A stretch of DNA of 64,000 nt from Frigoriglobus tundricola (GCF_013128195.2 NZ_CP053452.2:9176001-9240000); one strand, 5' to 3'. Shown: positions 1 through 10,192, numbered from the stretch's first letter. A program made the numbers and translations. The notes: generated by a model from the sequence alone, not told the origin.

Positions 1-23
1 CGTCACACATTTTAGGACGCACG

Positions 24-296
24 ATGGACACACAGCTCGGCTGGACATTCACCGGTATTGCCGCTCTGTTCTCACTTGGCCTGGTGCCCGGTCTGGCTGC
101 CCGGTTCTACCCCACCCGCCCCGGGTTCTTTACCCGCTTTGCGGTGCCGGTGATCTTCGCCGTCATGGCTACGGCTAGCTTCGCGGGGTTCTCGACCCCG
201 GTCCTGGTTACGGTTGCGGTACTTGGAACGGCAGTGATCATCACCCGAAAGAAGACAACGGCCGTGAAGGCTGGCGCAACCGAGTCCGTTCAGTGA
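24..296 (+). CDS. small polytopic membrane protein, unknown function
   Basis: A 90-residue protein with about three hydrophobic segments (roughly residues 7-27, 37-55 and 57-73) and a basic, then polar C-terminal tail. An AGGA sits six bases before the ATG, so the start is well supported. I recognise no family. It stands alone and is followed by a separate RraA-like gene about 180 bases on. Probably an inner-membrane protein; its role cannot be read from the sequence. Confidence 0.55.
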   Translation: MDTQLGWTFTGIAALFSLGLVPGLAARFYPTRPGFFTRFAVPVIFAVMATASFAGFSTPVLVTVAVLGTAVIITRKKTTAVKAGATESVQ

Positions 297-478
297 GTGG
301 GCGTGATCCGCTCAGCACCGGGCGGCCCTTCGCGGTACGAATCGTAACGGAACAACGGCGGGGCTGATGAGCGGTCGGTCGCCGCAAGCGAGAAGTCTCG
401 TGTCGCTCCTGGTTGACTTTCGGGAGCGGTCCGCTGTTTTGTAACATGGACGATACCGCTCACACTCCAGGAGGAGCC

Positions 479-1225
479 ATGCCCGCCCCCGTCGTTGCCC
501 CCGAAGTTCTCGACGCGCTCCGCAAGTACGACACGCCGACGGTGTGTAACGTCCTGGAACTCTTCGAGTGCCGCCCCCGAACCGCGGGCTACACGGACGG
601 CCGCATCAGGGCGTGCTACCCGGCTCTGCCGCCGATGGTCGGGTTCGCGACCACCGCCACGTTCCGCGCCGCCGCGCCCCCCAAGGGCGGCGACACCTAC
701 ATGGGCCTGGGCGCTCAGGTGGAACGGATCGCCGCCATGAGTGGGCCGAAGGTCGTCGTGTTTCAAGACCTGGACGACCCGGCCGTGGCCGCCACGTTCG
801 GCGAGATCATGTGTACCACATATAAGGCGTTCGGGTGCGTGGGGCTGATCACCAGCGGCGCGGGCCGCGATCTCGACCAGGTGGAACCGCTCAAGTTCCC
901 CTGCTTCACCGCGGGGACGATGCCGTCACACGGGTACACCCAGATCGTCGAACTGGAGGTGCCGGTGCGTGTCGGTGGGGTGTGGGTGAACCCCGGCGAT
1001 CTGCTCCACGGCGACCGCAACGGCGTGACAACGATTCCGATTGAACTGGCGGCGCTGACCGCCGAGGGGTGCGCCGGATTCATGGACGCGGAAGCCGTCG
1101 TACTGGACTACCTCCGCAAGGGAAACGCGACCGCGGCAGGGTTCACCGCCGCACGGGACGAATGCAAGCGCCGGATGAACGAATTGGGCAAGAAGTTGAA
1201 ATCGCTCGCCGCGACCGCACGATGA
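479..1225 (+). CDS. RraA-family protein (dimethylmenaquinone methyltransferase-like / aldolase-like)
   Basis: 248 residues from the ATG directly preceded by a strong AGGAGG; an in-frame start 22 codons upstream lacks a ribosome site and adds non-homologous sequence. The RraA fold is seen in the opening YDTPTVCN segment, a central VFQDLDDP strand and a GDRNGV motif near residue 178, the place where family members bind a divalent metal and 2-oxo acids. Members include the RNase E regulator RraA and HMG/CHA-type aldolases, and the sequence alone does not say which. Transcribed alone, cytosolic. The old name 'menaquinone methyltransferase' is a database error for this family. Confidence 0.85.
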   Translation: MPAPVVAPEVLDALRKYDTPTVCNVLELFECRPRTAGYTDGRIRACYPALPPMVGFATTATFRAAAPPKGGDTYMGLGAQVERIAAMSGPKVVVFQDLDDPAVAATFGEIMCTTYKAFGCVGLITSGAGRDLDQVEPLKFPCFTAGTMPSHGYTQIVELEVPVRVGGVWVNPGDLLHGDRNGVTTIPIELAALTAEGCAGFMDAEAVVLDYLRKGNATAAGFTAARDECKRRMNELGKKLKSLAATAR

Positions 1226-1437
1226 ACCCGCCTGCGCCCGAGTCGTCGTTCTCGGCAGCACCGCTCTCGAAATTCACCGTCCACTCCAGGCGTCCCGCTC
1301 GAAACGATTCCGTTTTTGGCGCCATCTCGTAATCGCGCAGACGGAACTACGCGTGTGCCGTGTACTGACTGCGGTGCATGTCCGGCGGATCTGTGCGAAC
1401 CGTCCGGACACTTCACCGGTGAGTCCACGCACCGGTA

Positions 1438-2544
1438 TCAATCGTATCGACCGCTACATTCGATCGGCCAAACGGCCTCCACCTTCCCGGCCCGGACACC
1501 GACACAGGTGCGGTGCAGGTTCATCGTGGCACAGCAGTGCGTCGGCCACACTTCGACACAATCCCCGACCGAAGGGCCGTCGCCCGAGACTTCAACGATC
1601 GTGTGTTCCTCGTTGAGGCGGTCCACCCGGTCCCCCGCCCGCCCCTTCACCTCGGGCGTTCCAAAATCGCGCGAGATCGCCTTGCTGCCCGCGTCGAGTA
1701 CGTACCGGCCCGGGCGCCGGCTCACCACCGTCGTCAGAACCGAGAGCGCCCGCGCGAACTCCGGCCGGACCCGGTGGTACGCGGCGTCCATCACGACGAA
1801 CGAACCGGGTTGGATCTCCGTCACCCCCGGTACCGAAGCGACAAATTCCCAGGTGCCCGTTCCGCCGCCGGTCACCACCGCGACGGGCAACCCGGTCTGC
1901 TCAATCCGCCGCCGGGTGCCGACCAGCGCGTCCGCCCCGGCCAGCGATTGTGCCTTGCGATCGTCGTAGTCGGGGATCATTTGCAGGTGCCCGTCGTACC
2001 CTTGTAACCCGCGGAACCGCAGGCCGGGCAGTTCCGCTACCGCACGAGCGAGATCGACCGCCGCCGCGCCGATCGCCACCCCGCACCGCGCCATGCCGAT
2101 GTCGACCTCGACCAGAATCCTGATCGTCGTGCCCTCGGTGACGGCCGCGGCGCTGAGGGCGCGGGCGTTATCGATGTCGTCCACGCACACGGTCAGGTCG
2201 GACCGGCGCGCGAGCCGCGCGGCCCGGCGCAGCTTGTGCGGCCCGACCAACTGGTTGGCCAGCAAGAGGTCCGTGATGCCGGCATCGGCCAGCGCCTCGG
2301 CCTCGTTGAGCTTGGCGCAAACGAAGCCGTCGGGGCCGGCCGCGGCGAGGTAGCGCGCGAGCCCGGTACACTTCAGGCTCTTGAAGTGAACGCGGACGCG
2401 CACCCCCCGGCGCCGGCCCTCTGCAAGGAGGAACCGCACGTTGCCGTCCACCGCGTCCAGGTCGATCAGCAGTTGCGGCGTGTCGAGTTCGGTGATCCGC
2501 TGGCCGGGCGTTGCCAGGGTGGAGGCGGTGTCCGGGGCAGGCAT
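1438..2544 (-). CDS. D-threonine aldolase / D-serine dehydratase-like PLP enzyme
   Basis: 368 residues, fold-type III (alanine-racemase-like) PLP enzyme. The PLP lysine is expected at K55 in the VHFKSLK motif. The C-terminal domain has the metal-site signature PTHCC (H336 and C338), typical of D-threonine aldolase and eukaryote-type D-serine dehydratase, and a GGGTGTW phosphate-binding loop lies in between. It likely cleaves or deaminates a beta-hydroxy D-amino acid in the cytosol. The start chosen has GAGGA upstream; 60 further codons are open upstream but unlike the family. It is divergent from the aminotransferase/radical-SAM gene, with 237 bases of shared upstream DNA. Confidence 0.85.
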   Translation of the reverse strand: MPAPDTASTLATPGQRITELDTPQLLIDLDAVDGNVRFLLAEGRRRGVRVRVHFKSLKCTGLARYLAAAGPDGFVCAKLNEAEALADAGITDLLLANQLVGPHKLRRAARLARRSDLTVCVDDIDNARALSAAAVTEGTTIRILVEVDIGMARCGVAIGAAAVDLARAVAELPGLRFRGLQGYDGHLQMIPDYDDRKAQSLAGADALVGTRRRIEQTGLPVAVVTGGGTGTWEFVASVPGVTEIQPGSFVVMDAAYHRVRPEFARALSVLTTVVSRRPGRYVLDAGSKAISRDFGTPEVKGRAGDRVDRLNEEHTIVEVSGDGPSVGDCVEVWPTHCCATMNLHRTCVGVRAGKVEAVWPIECSGRYD

Positions 2545-2781
2545 CTCGGTCCTCGTGAGTGTGTGCCGTCCAATTTTGGGATATGAAGTGGCTGCGCAAC
2601 CGCAATTCAGGCGGCAAGAGCCGTTTCTGATCGGGGCTTGAACGCTGCGTACCCCCACTCCACCTGATGAAATCGACAGCGAGCGGATGCGTTGTATTCG
2701 TAGCCGACGAACCCGCAGCCACACCGGCGTGTCGCTTTCCTCATCGGCCCGATCGAGCGGAACCGCCCCCGGAGAGAGCCC

Positions 2782-5076
2782 GTGACGGACCTAACCCGTG
2801 AAGTCAGCCCCGCGTTCCTGGCATTTAAAGCGTTCGCTTCCGACGCACTCGCCCGGCGCCCCGACCTGAAGCGCCTGGACTGCTTGAACCCGGTCCGCGC
2901 GATCCCGCACGACTTCGACTTTTCCGCCCCGCCGGACGTCACTCTCCACCACGCCTGGCAACAGTACCTCGGGCTCCGGTTCGCTCACAGCTTCCTTTCG
3001 GAAGGCGTGCGCGACGCCTTGTTCAAACTCTTCGCCGGGCCGTTGAAGGACCGGACCATCTCGATTCCTTCGGACGTGTACCCGGTCTACCAGGTGATCG
3101 GGGAGCGGGCCGGGGTTCGGTTTGCCACGTACCCCACGCTACCCGTCTTCGACATCACGTCCGCGCTAAGAACGGACACGGTCCTGCTCACGGCCCCCCT
3201 CACGCCACTCGGGCGCGACCTTACCCCGAACGAACTGGCCGAACTGCTCGGATGGCTGAACGGCTCCGCAAACAGGCTATTGGTGATCGACCGGGTGTAC
3301 GACTACACCCGGTCCACAGACCTTCAGCCGCTGATCGATACGAACCAGGTGATCGTCTGCTACTCCCTCTCAAAAAGTCACCTGGCACCGCGGGTGTCGG
3401 GGTTTACGATCGCGCCGGAGCGGTTCGCCGTTGTGCCCACGGACACAGCGGACGCCGGCGGAGCGAAAATACTCCTCACGCGCTACCGCCACTTTCCCCA
3501 GACCCAAGCGTCGATCTTCCGCTGGCGCTGGGAACACCTTTCTGACAAGATCCGGACCTTCGACGCCACATGGCAGCCGCCCGAACGGGGGTACCTCTCC
3601 GTCGTGCGCGTAAAGCACACCGAACTCCTGGACCGGGGGGTGCTGGCGGTGCCCGGCGAAGTGTACGGCACGAGCAACGACCTCTCTCTGGTCACGTGCC
3701 TGCACGAAACCAACGGCGGGGCGGAGCGGGAGCTCGTGGACCGCTATCACGTAACCGCGCTCTCGAATTTCGCACGCGGGTACGACACCTACTCGCGCAC
3801 CTATAGTAAAGCCAGCATCACTCAATCCACGTACCCCGACCAGTTCTTTCTGGTCCCAGCAGAGCGGCTGGACATCGGTTTTACCAAGGTGCAGGGCCTC
3901 CTCCCGAAGACCGTTGTGGGGGATCGCCCACTCGTCATTCACACCCAGATCGAGCGGCACGAACTGCGGGCCAACGTGCGGACCGGCCGGGGCGAGTACG
4001 TGGAGCGGAACCACGTCCGCGTCTCACGCGTTCTTGACGAGGACCGGAACGAGGTCCGCATCGCGGACGCATACGCCGCATCGCTCGAGCTGAACGGCCA
4101 GCTCCTCGACTGGGACCAAGTGCGACCGCGTTCGCTCTCGGTGCTCCCGATCGCGCGGGCCTGTCAGGCCCGGTGCGACTTCTGCTTCTCGCACGCGTCC
4201 ATTTCTGAAGAACAGGACCAGGGGCGGCTACTCCTCCCGCGCTTGGAGGCGGCCTGCACCGAGAGCCGCGCACGCGGCGCCGAACGGATGGTCATCACCG
4301 GCGGCGGCGAGCCGACGCTCCTCGCGCGTGCCAAGCTTTTGGAAATCATCCGGACCGGGGCGCGGTACTTCCCCAAAGTCGTGATGATCACCAACGGGTA
4401 CAACCTGGGCCACGCGGACCCGGCCAGGCGCCTCGAGCTCCTGCGCGAGTACCACGCAGCCGGGCTGACGGTGCTGGCCATTTCCCGCCACAGTCCCGAC
4501 CGCAACAGCGACATCATGCACCTGGACACGCGCTCGGAACGCGTCGCCCGCACCTGGCTGGAGAACCGGGACGCGCTCCGCGGACTGGCACTCAGATGGG
4601 TGTGCGTGCTGCAACAGAACGGCGTTTCCAACGAAACCACGCTACGGCACTATCTGGATTGGGTCGCCCAGACCGGCGGCGACGAGGTCTGTTTCAAGGA
4701 GCTGTACGTCGCCGCGACCGGCGAATCCGTCTATCGCGATCACCCTTCCAACGCGTGGTCTGCGGACCACCAGGTGCCCCTGAGTCTGGTGACGGAGTTC
4801 CTACACGCGCATGGGGCGGAACGGGCGGGCGCGTTGCCGTGGGGAGCGCCCACATATCGGCTCCGGTGGGGCGGACGGCAACTGTCCGTCGTGGCGTACA
4901 CCGAACCGAGCGTGTTCTGGGAACGGACGCACGGGATCTGCCGGAGCTGGAACCTTATGGCGGACGGAACCTGTTTCGCCAATTTGGAAACGACCAAGAG
5001 CCTCATCGAGATCGGTCGAACGGGACCGGCGCTCCCACTCTGGGAAGGCCGCGCTCCGACACCCAGCGGGGCTTGA
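2782..5076 (+). CDS. fusion protein: fold-type I aminotransferase-like domain plus radical SAM domain
   Basis: 764 residues, GTG start with GGAGAG six bases before. Residues about 1-400 look like a class I/II aminotransferase: an SLSKS motif with K198 in the PLP-lysine position, and an aspartate in the preceding VIDRVYDY strand. Residues about 445-720 are a radical SAM domain with CxxxCxxC at C461, C465 and C468 and a GGGEPT motif near 507 that contacts SAM. The last 60 residues hold one more cysteine (GICRSW). A single chain with both PLP and radical SAM chemistry suggests two-step modification of an amino-acid-like substrate. The substrate is unknown. It stands alone, divergent from a D-amino-acid lyase-like gene. 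Confidence 0.8.
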   Translation: MTDLTREVSPAFLAFKAFASDALARRPDLKRLDCLNPVRAIPHDFDFSAPPDVTLHHAWQQYLGLRFAHSFLSEGVRDALFKLFAGPLKDRTISIPSDVYPVYQVIGERAGVRFATYPTLPVFDITSALRTDTVLLTAPLTPLGRDLTPNELAELLGWLNGSANRLLVIDRVYDYTRSTDLQPLIDTNQVIVCYSLSKSHLAPRVSGFTIAPERFAVVPTDTADAGGAKILLTRYRHFPQTQASIFRWRWEHLSDKIRTFDATWQPPERGYLSVVRVKHTELLDRGVLAVPGEVYGTSNDLSLVTCLHETNGGAERELVDRYHVTALSNFARGYDTYSRTYSKASITQSTYPDQFFLVPAERLDIGFTKVQGLLPKTVVGDRPLVIHTQIERHELRANVRTGRGEYVERNHVRVSRVLDEDRNEVRIADAYAASLELNGQLLDWDQVRPRSLSVLPIARACQARCDFCFSHASISEEQDQGRLLLPRLEAACTESRARGAERMVITGGGEPTLLARAKLLEIIRTGARYFPKVVMITNGYNLGHADPARRLELLREYHAAGLTVLAISRHSPDRNSDIMHLDTRSERVARTWLENRDALRGLALRWVCVLQQNGVSNETTLRHYLDWVAQTGGDEVCFKELYVAATGESVYRDHPSNAWSADHQVPLSLVTEFLHAHGAERAGALPWGAPTYRLRWGGRQLSVVAYTEPSVFWERTHGICRSWNLMADGTCFANLETTKSLIEIGRTGPALPLWEGRAPTPSGA

Positions 5077-5385
5077 TGTCGAGTGTGCGCCCGTTGACGG
5101 GCTGCCGGTTGAACGGATCCGCGAAACGGATTATCGTTGCCGCCACACCCCTTCTCGCGGATAACGATACCCAAAACCCATAAACCCGATCAACGATCCC
5201 AAAAATTCGCGCTCACATCGTCCGAATAACGGGACGTCGGACCTGACCGTGATGGCCCCCGTTTTCGAAACGCGTATCGCCGTCGGCTGATTGAGCAAAC
5301 ATGGCATGGGACACCCGTCCGCACGGGGGAAGCCCGGACCCGCAGTTTGCGAACTCCCGTAACTCCCTGCTCGAGGTCACCGCGC
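5077..5385. other. non-coding gap
   Basis: About 310 bases between the fusion gene and the DUF418 gene. I see no RNA gene, repeat or convincing small gene. The last 40 bases presumably carry the DUF418 promoter and leader. Confidence 0.5.
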
Positions 5386-6813
5386 ATGCCCACACCGTCG
5401 GCCGATCCCGAGCGCATCGGCGCACTCGATCTGATTCGCGGAACCGCCATCCTGGGCATCTTGCTGGCCAACATACCCTGGTTTAGCGGCACCGGGCCGA
5501 CGAGCCTCATGGGCACCGGTGCGCCTGAGCCCACCTTCCCCGATCAGTTCGTCAAGGCACTCACGCTCGTCTTCGTGGACGGCAAGTTCGTCACGCAGCT
5601 CGCGGTTCTGTTCGGCGCCGGCCTCGCGCTCCAGGCCGATCGGAGCTGGACCGCCGGGCGGTCCTTTACCTTCGGTTACCTGTGGCGCACGTTCCTGTTG
5701 TTCCTCATCGGCGCCGCCCACGGGCTGTTACTCTGGTTCGGCGACGTGCTGATGATTTACGCCTGTGTCAGCGTGGCGGCGGTGGTGTTCGTGCGGCTGC
5801 GCCCGACCCGGCTGCTCACCGTGGCCGGCGCCGGACTGACCGCGTCCGTTGCGGCTCTTGCCACAATGACCGCCCTGACGCTCGGCTCCGGTCGGGCCGC
5901 GAACGAGGACAAGGATAAGGACAAGCCGCCGCCGGGATCTGTCGCCACACCCGCGAGCCTCTCCCGCGTTGTCACGGACGCGTTCAATGCCCCGGCGGAC
6001 GAAAGCGCCGCGCGCGAGAAGCTCGTCACACGGGAGTTCCAGGTCTATTTCAGCCGCGACAATCAGATCCGCATCTACCGCGAAGGCACGTACGTCGAGC
6101 AACTTTTTGACCGCGCGCTGAACTGCGCGTTCCTCCTGGCGGCGATGCTGTTCACCGCCGGCGAACTCCTGGCCTGCTTTCTGTTCGGAGCCACGCTGGT
6201 GCGCTGCGGCTTCTTTAGTGATCCCGACGTGTACAGCCGCTGGCGGCCCTGGTTGCTGGCGGGCGGCCTCTTGATCGGCGTGCCGGCCGAGGTCGAGGCG
6301 CTGATCCTTTCCTTCAACGGCGAACGCGACAACATGGCCGCCGGCCCCCAGCTCTTCGGAGCAATGGCCGTCGCGACCGTGTACCTGACGCTCCTGACCG
6401 GCTGGGCACAGGGCCAACGGGCCCTGTGGCTCCAGAACCGGTTGAAAGCGGTCGGCCGACTGGCCCTGTCGAACTACTTGTCCCAGACGGTGATCTGCAC
6501 CACCGTGTTCTACAGCTTCGGCCTCGGGCTGTACGCCACGATGGGGCGACCGGCAACGCTCCTCGTTGTGCTGGGCGTGTGGGCGCTCCAACTTCTGATC
6601 AGCCCGTTGTATCTGCGGTTCTTCGCCATCGGCCCGGTCGAATGGGTGTGGCGCTCGCTCGCGCAGCGGCGCCCGTTACCGCTCCGTCGCCGCCAGACGG
6701 TCCGACTGATCCCTGAAGAGGGGGTTGTAGTGGGCGCAGGCTCAGACCCCTCATCGCCCACGGCCGCCTCCGCGAAAATGGGTGATCCCGAGTCCACGCC
6801 CGCGGCCCGGTGA
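5386..6813 (+). CDS. DUF418 (YeiB-like) integral membrane protein
   Basis: 475 residues from an ATG with GAGG nine bases upstream. The N-terminal RIGALDLIRG...GILLANI segment is the hallmark of the DUF418/YeiB family, and about ten hydrophobic helices follow. A polar insert rich in Asp and Lys (about residues 180-240) separates the two membrane halves. Family members sit in the cytoplasmic membrane and resemble acyltransferase-3/HGSNAT-like proteins; some may act in acyl or peptide transfer, but no activity is established. It has no obvious operon partner. Confidence 0.8.
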   Translation: MPTPSADPERIGALDLIRGTAILGILLANIPWFSGTGPTSLMGTGAPEPTFPDQFVKALTLVFVDGKFVTQLAVLFGAGLALQADRSWTAGRSFTFGYLWRTFLLFLIGAAHGLLLWFGDVLMIYACVSVAAVVFVRLRPTRLLTVAGAGLTASVAALATMTALTLGSGRAANEDKDKDKPPPGSVATPASLSRVVTDAFNAPADESAAREKLVTREFQVYFSRDNQIRIYREGTYVEQLFDRALNCAFLLAAMLFTAGELLACFLFGATLVRCGFFSDPDVYSRWRPWLLAGGLLIGVPAEVEALILSFNGERDNMAAGPQLFGAMAVATVYLTLLTGWAQGQRALWLQNRLKAVGRLALSNYLSQTVICTTVFYSFGLGLYATMGRPATLLVVLGVWALQLLISPLYLRFFAIGPVEWVWRSLAQRRPLPLRRRQTVRLIPEEGVVVGAGSDPSSPTAASAKMGDPESTPAAR

Positions 6814-6945
6814 TATGCGGTTGTTCGTCGCTCCCGGTGCGGCTCAAACGAAGCCGACACCGGCGCTCGCAGTTGCCGGCGGGGTGCCCCTTTTCGATCA
6901 TCCTCAATGCAGACCCTGTGTCGCCCGCAAGCGAGCCCAATCACC

Positions 6946-7893
6946 ATGACGACGCGAGCACTCGGAAATTCGGGCCTCTCGGTTGCCCCGCTGGCGCTCG
7001 GTGGCAACGTGTTCGGCTGGACGATCGACGAACCGACCTCGTTTCAGGTCCTGGACGCGTTCGTCGCGGGCGGGTTCAACCTGATCGACACCGCCGACGT
7101 GTACTCGCGCTGGAAGCCGGGCAACGCCGGGGGCGAATCGGAAACGATTATCGGCAAGTGGCTCAAACGGTCCGGCACCCGCGCCCGGGTGGTGATCGCC
7201 ACGAAAGTCGGCATGGAAATGGGACCGGGCGAGAAAGGGCTCTCGCGGGCGCACATCATGCGGTCGGTCGAGCGGTCCCTGAACCGCCTCCAGATCGATA
7301 CCATCGACCTCTACCAGGCCCACCAGGACGACGAATCCACACCCCTCGAAGAGACGCTCGGGGCCTTCTCGGAACTCATCGCGCAGAAGAAAGTGCGAGC
7401 CATCGGGGCTTCGAACTACTCGGCCGGGCGGCTCGCCGCGGCACTGCGGGTGAGCAAGGAGCGCGGGCTCCCGCGTTACGAGTGCCTCCAACCCGGCTAC
7501 AACCTGTACGACCGGTCCGGGTTCGAGGCCGAACTCGAACCGCTGTGCCTGAGCGAGAGGGTAGGCGTCATCCCGTATTACTCACTCGCCGCCGGGTTCC
7601 TCACGGGGAAGTACCGCTCGGCGGAGGATCTGTCAAAGAGCGCGCGGGGCGCGAAGGTGAAGAACTACCTGACCGACCGCGGGTTCCGCATTCTTGCCGC
7701 CCTTGACCGGGTTGCCGGGCGCCTGCACTCGACACCCGGAAAGGTGGCCCTGGCCTGGCTACTCGCGCGACCGAGCATCACGGCCCCGACCGCCAGCGCC
7801 ACGAGTGTCGAGCAACTGAAGGATCTGCTCGCGGCTACCGCGCTCGAGCTCGATCCGCCCTCCGTTTTGGAACTCACGGACGCGAGCGCCTGA
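6946..7893 (+). CDS. aldo/keto reductase
   Basis: 315 residues, full length for the family. The AKR catalytic tetrad is visible: D48 (NLIDTADVY), Y53, K87 (IATK) and H126 (YQAH). The GASNYSA segment and C-terminal NADPH-binding region (TASATSVEQL) match the family. It should be a cytosolic NADPH-dependent carbonyl reductase of the YajO/voltage-channel-beta-like group; the substrate is unknown. I chose the second in-frame ATG because homology begins at MTTRALGNSGL. No clear ribosome site precedes it. Confidence 0.88.
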   Translation: MTTRALGNSGLSVAPLALGGNVFGWTIDEPTSFQVLDAFVAGGFNLIDTADVYSRWKPGNAGGESETIIGKWLKRSGTRARVVIATKVGMEMGPGEKGLSRAHIMRSVERSLNRLQIDTIDLYQAHQDDESTPLEETLGAFSELIAQKKVRAIGASNYSAGRLAAALRVSKERGLPRYECLQPGYNLYDRSGFEAELEPLCLSERVGVIPYYSLAAGFLTGKYRSAEDLSKSARGAKVKNYLTDRGFRILAALDRVAGRLHSTPGKVALAWLLARPSITAPTASATSVEQLKDLLAATALELDPPSVLELTDASA

Positions 7894-8232
7894 CGCGTGC
7901 CTGCGGACAGGATGCGACCGCAGTGTTCGCGTTGCCACCCGCGCCAGAAGCCTCTTTCTCATTAAACGCGGACAGGGGGGGCACGGCTTGACGGCCAGCA
8001 CCACGAAGCCGAAAAGGCAATTCTTCATCAGAACCCCTGCCGGACCAAGGGAGTGAGCCCAAGCGACCTTGTCGGGCCCGGTCACACTCGCCCGTCCATG
8101 TTGGCCTCCGCATAGATGGCGGGCAGAGCCGCGCCCGTGCGGGATTCGTCTAGACGCTCCCGCGGCATGCCCCGTGCATCCGTTTCGTCCGCGACCGGAC
8201 ACGTCGTCCGGAGCATCACAGGAGGCCACAAC
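7894..8232. other. non-coding gap
   Basis: About 340 bases between the reductase and the stress-protein gene. No gene or structured RNA is recognisable. The 3' part carries the strong AGGAGG leader of the next gene. Confidence 0.45.
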
Positions 8233-8751
8233 ATGGGCTCGCTTGCCACCTGCCACACAACCGCCGGCGTGTTCACGTCCCGCGCGGCGGCCGAACGCGC
8301 CATCGCGGAACTCAAGCGCGCGGGATACCGGGACGACCAGATCGGGCTGATCGCCAAGGATTCCAGCGGCAATGCGGTGAAAAAGGACGGTGCGGGTACG
8401 ACGGAAGCGAACATCTGCGAGGGCGCCGCTATCGGGGCCGCGGCCGGGGCGGTCGGTGGCGCGGCGATCGGGGCGGGCATCCTCGCCGGGGTGATCCCGG
8501 TGATCGGCCCGGTCCTCGCCATCGGCACACTGGGAACGGTCCTTCTCAACGCGGCCGGCGGCGCGGCCATCGCCAGCATTCCCGGCGCGCTCGTGGGCTG
8601 GGGCGTCTCAGAAGAGGACGCGAGGTATTACGAAGACGAGGTCAAGGCCGGCCGTTACCTGGTTACAGTCGAGTGCGGACAGGGCGACGACGCACGGGAT
8701 CTGCTGGCACAACACGGCGGATACAATCGCGCCACCGCACCAAAAATGTGA
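8233..8751 (+). CDS. general stress protein 17M-like (YflT-type) protein with glycine-zipper membrane segment
   Basis: 172 residues, start fixed by AGGAGG seven bases upstream. Residues about 8-40 (GVFTSRAAAERAIAELK...) match the YflT/17M domain of general stress proteins. The middle (about 60-125) is a very Gly/Ala-rich hydrophobic stretch that could insert in the membrane, and the tail again resembles the 17M repeat (EDARYYEDEV...GRYLVTV). Similar genes are common and multicopy in Gemmata-like genomes. Function unknown beyond a likely stress link; transcribed alone. Confidence 0.75.
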   Translation: MGSLATCHTTAGVFTSRAAAERAIAELKRAGYRDDQIGLIAKDSSGNAVKKDGAGTTEANICEGAAIGAAAGAVGGAAIGAGILAGVIPVIGPVLAIGTLGTVLLNAAGGAAIASIPGALVGWGVSEEDARYYEDEVKAGRYLVTVECGQGDDARDLLAQHGGYNRATAPKM

Positions 8752-9037
8752 CGAGTCGCCCGCGCAGCAGCCGCTTCGCGAGCCGGTCGATCCGGCTCGT
8801 TTGCGTTGTGTGCCTTGCGTGCCGGGAAAGTGGGAGTTGCAAGTCCCCTGCGGACCCTAATGACCGGAACATTGCATCCGGCACGGACGGCAGAAAGTGG
8901 TGTGGGATGAGGGAGCGGGCAACGCCCACTTATCAATGATCCGGGCTCGTTTGGGACCCGTACTGCCGCTGCTCGTGTGGCACTGACTTTGCAATCCAAC
9001 CCGTCCGTGATTCGAGCGCCGAACTCACGGAGGGAAC

Positions 9038-10192
9038 ATGCTGCTCCAACACATCGCGTCATTTTTTGAAGCGACCCAGAGCTGGTCGGGCGGCCCGGCC
9101 GTCCTCGGTGCGCCGGTGGGTCGATGGGGCGAACTGTTGATTGTCGCGGCCGTCGGCGCGCTCTTCGGGTGGCTCAGCAGTTGGCCGACGCGGCTCGTGC
9201 TGCGGCGCATCGAGGCCCGCGTCCCGGAAGTGGTCTGGCCCGATGGCTTCGAGCGCGGCCTCACGGTCCCCGTCGGGTTGCTCCTGGTGACCGTTACCGT
9301 CCGGGCGGCCGTGGACGCGCTTGCCTTCCCCGAACCGACCGCCGGTGTGCTCCGAAAACTCTGCGACGTCGTGTGCATTGGTACGGCGACGCTGTTCGTA
9401 GTCCGGCTGTTGTCAGCCGGCCGCGAGTACCTGCGGGCGTCACTGACCCGCGGCGTCGCGGACGTGAGCCGGGCGCGCTCGATTGCTACGCGGGTGACGG
9501 TTCCGGTGCGGGTGATACAGTGTCTCATTGGCGTCGCCGGAGCGGCACTCGTGTGCCTCCAGTTCGAAGCCGTCGAACACCTCGGAATGAGCATTTTGGC
9601 GTCGGCAGGGGTCGCCGGGATCGTCCTCGGTCTGGCCGCGCAGCGGACAGTCGGGAACGTTCTCGCCGGGCTCCAGTTGGCGTTCGCTGAGCAAATCCGC
9701 ATCGGCGACACTGTTGTTGCGGAAGGCGAGTTCGGAGTGGTGGAAGAGATCGGGCTCACCCACGTGAGCTTGAAAGTGTGGGACAAGCACCGGCTCGTCC
9801 TCCCAGTGAGCTATTTCGTCGAGAAGCCGTTTCAGAACTGGACCAAGGGTTCCCCGGCGGTTCTCGGCACGGTCCTCGTGTACACCGATTTCACGGTCAC
9901 CGTTGCGGAGGTCCGTAACGAGTTCGAGCGCATCCTCGCCAACACGCACCTGTTCGACGGCAAGGCCAAAGCTCTGGAAGTGACGAACCTGACCGCCGAC
10001 AAGGTCGAGTTACGGGCCCTCGTGAGCGCCGAGAACAGCGATCGGTTGTGGACCCTTCAGTGCCTGGTCCGAGAAGAGTTGCTCACCTGGCTCCAGTCCA
10101 GGGGCCGCCAGTACATTCCGATCCGACGGGTCGGGACGGTGACCGAACGGGGACAGGACAGCGTCATCCACGCGGCCGCGTTGGAAGATTGA
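9038..10192 (+). CDS. small-conductance mechanosensitive channel (MscS family)
   Basis: 384 residues; GGAGGG seven bases before the ATG. There are about four to five membrane helices, the last being the Gly/Ala-rich pore helix (ASAGVAGIVLGLAAQRTVGN, near residues 188-207). It is followed by the beta domain (LAFAEQIRIGDTV) and the C-terminal alpha/beta vestibule. The architecture is standard for a cytoplasmic-membrane channel that releases solutes at hypo-osmotic shock. It is monocistronic and is followed by a strong hairpin. Confidence 0.92.
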   Translation: MLLQHIASFFEATQSWSGGPAVLGAPVGRWGELLIVAAVGALFGWLSSWPTRLVLRRIEARVPEVVWPDGFERGLTVPVGLLLVTVTVRAAVDALAFPEPTAGVLRKLCDVVCIGTATLFVVRLLSAGREYLRASLTRGVADVSRARSIATRVTVPVRVIQCLIGVAGAALVCLQFEAVEHLGMSILASAGVAGIVLGLAAQRTVGNVLAGLQLAFAEQIRIGDTVVAEGEFGVVEEIGLTHVSLKVWDKHRLVLPVSYFVEKPFQNWTKGSPAVLGTVLVYTDFTVTVAEVRNEFERILANTHLFDGKAKALEVTNLTADKVELRALVSAENSDRLWTLQCLVREELLTWLQSRGRQYIPIRRVGTVTERGQDSVIHAAALED

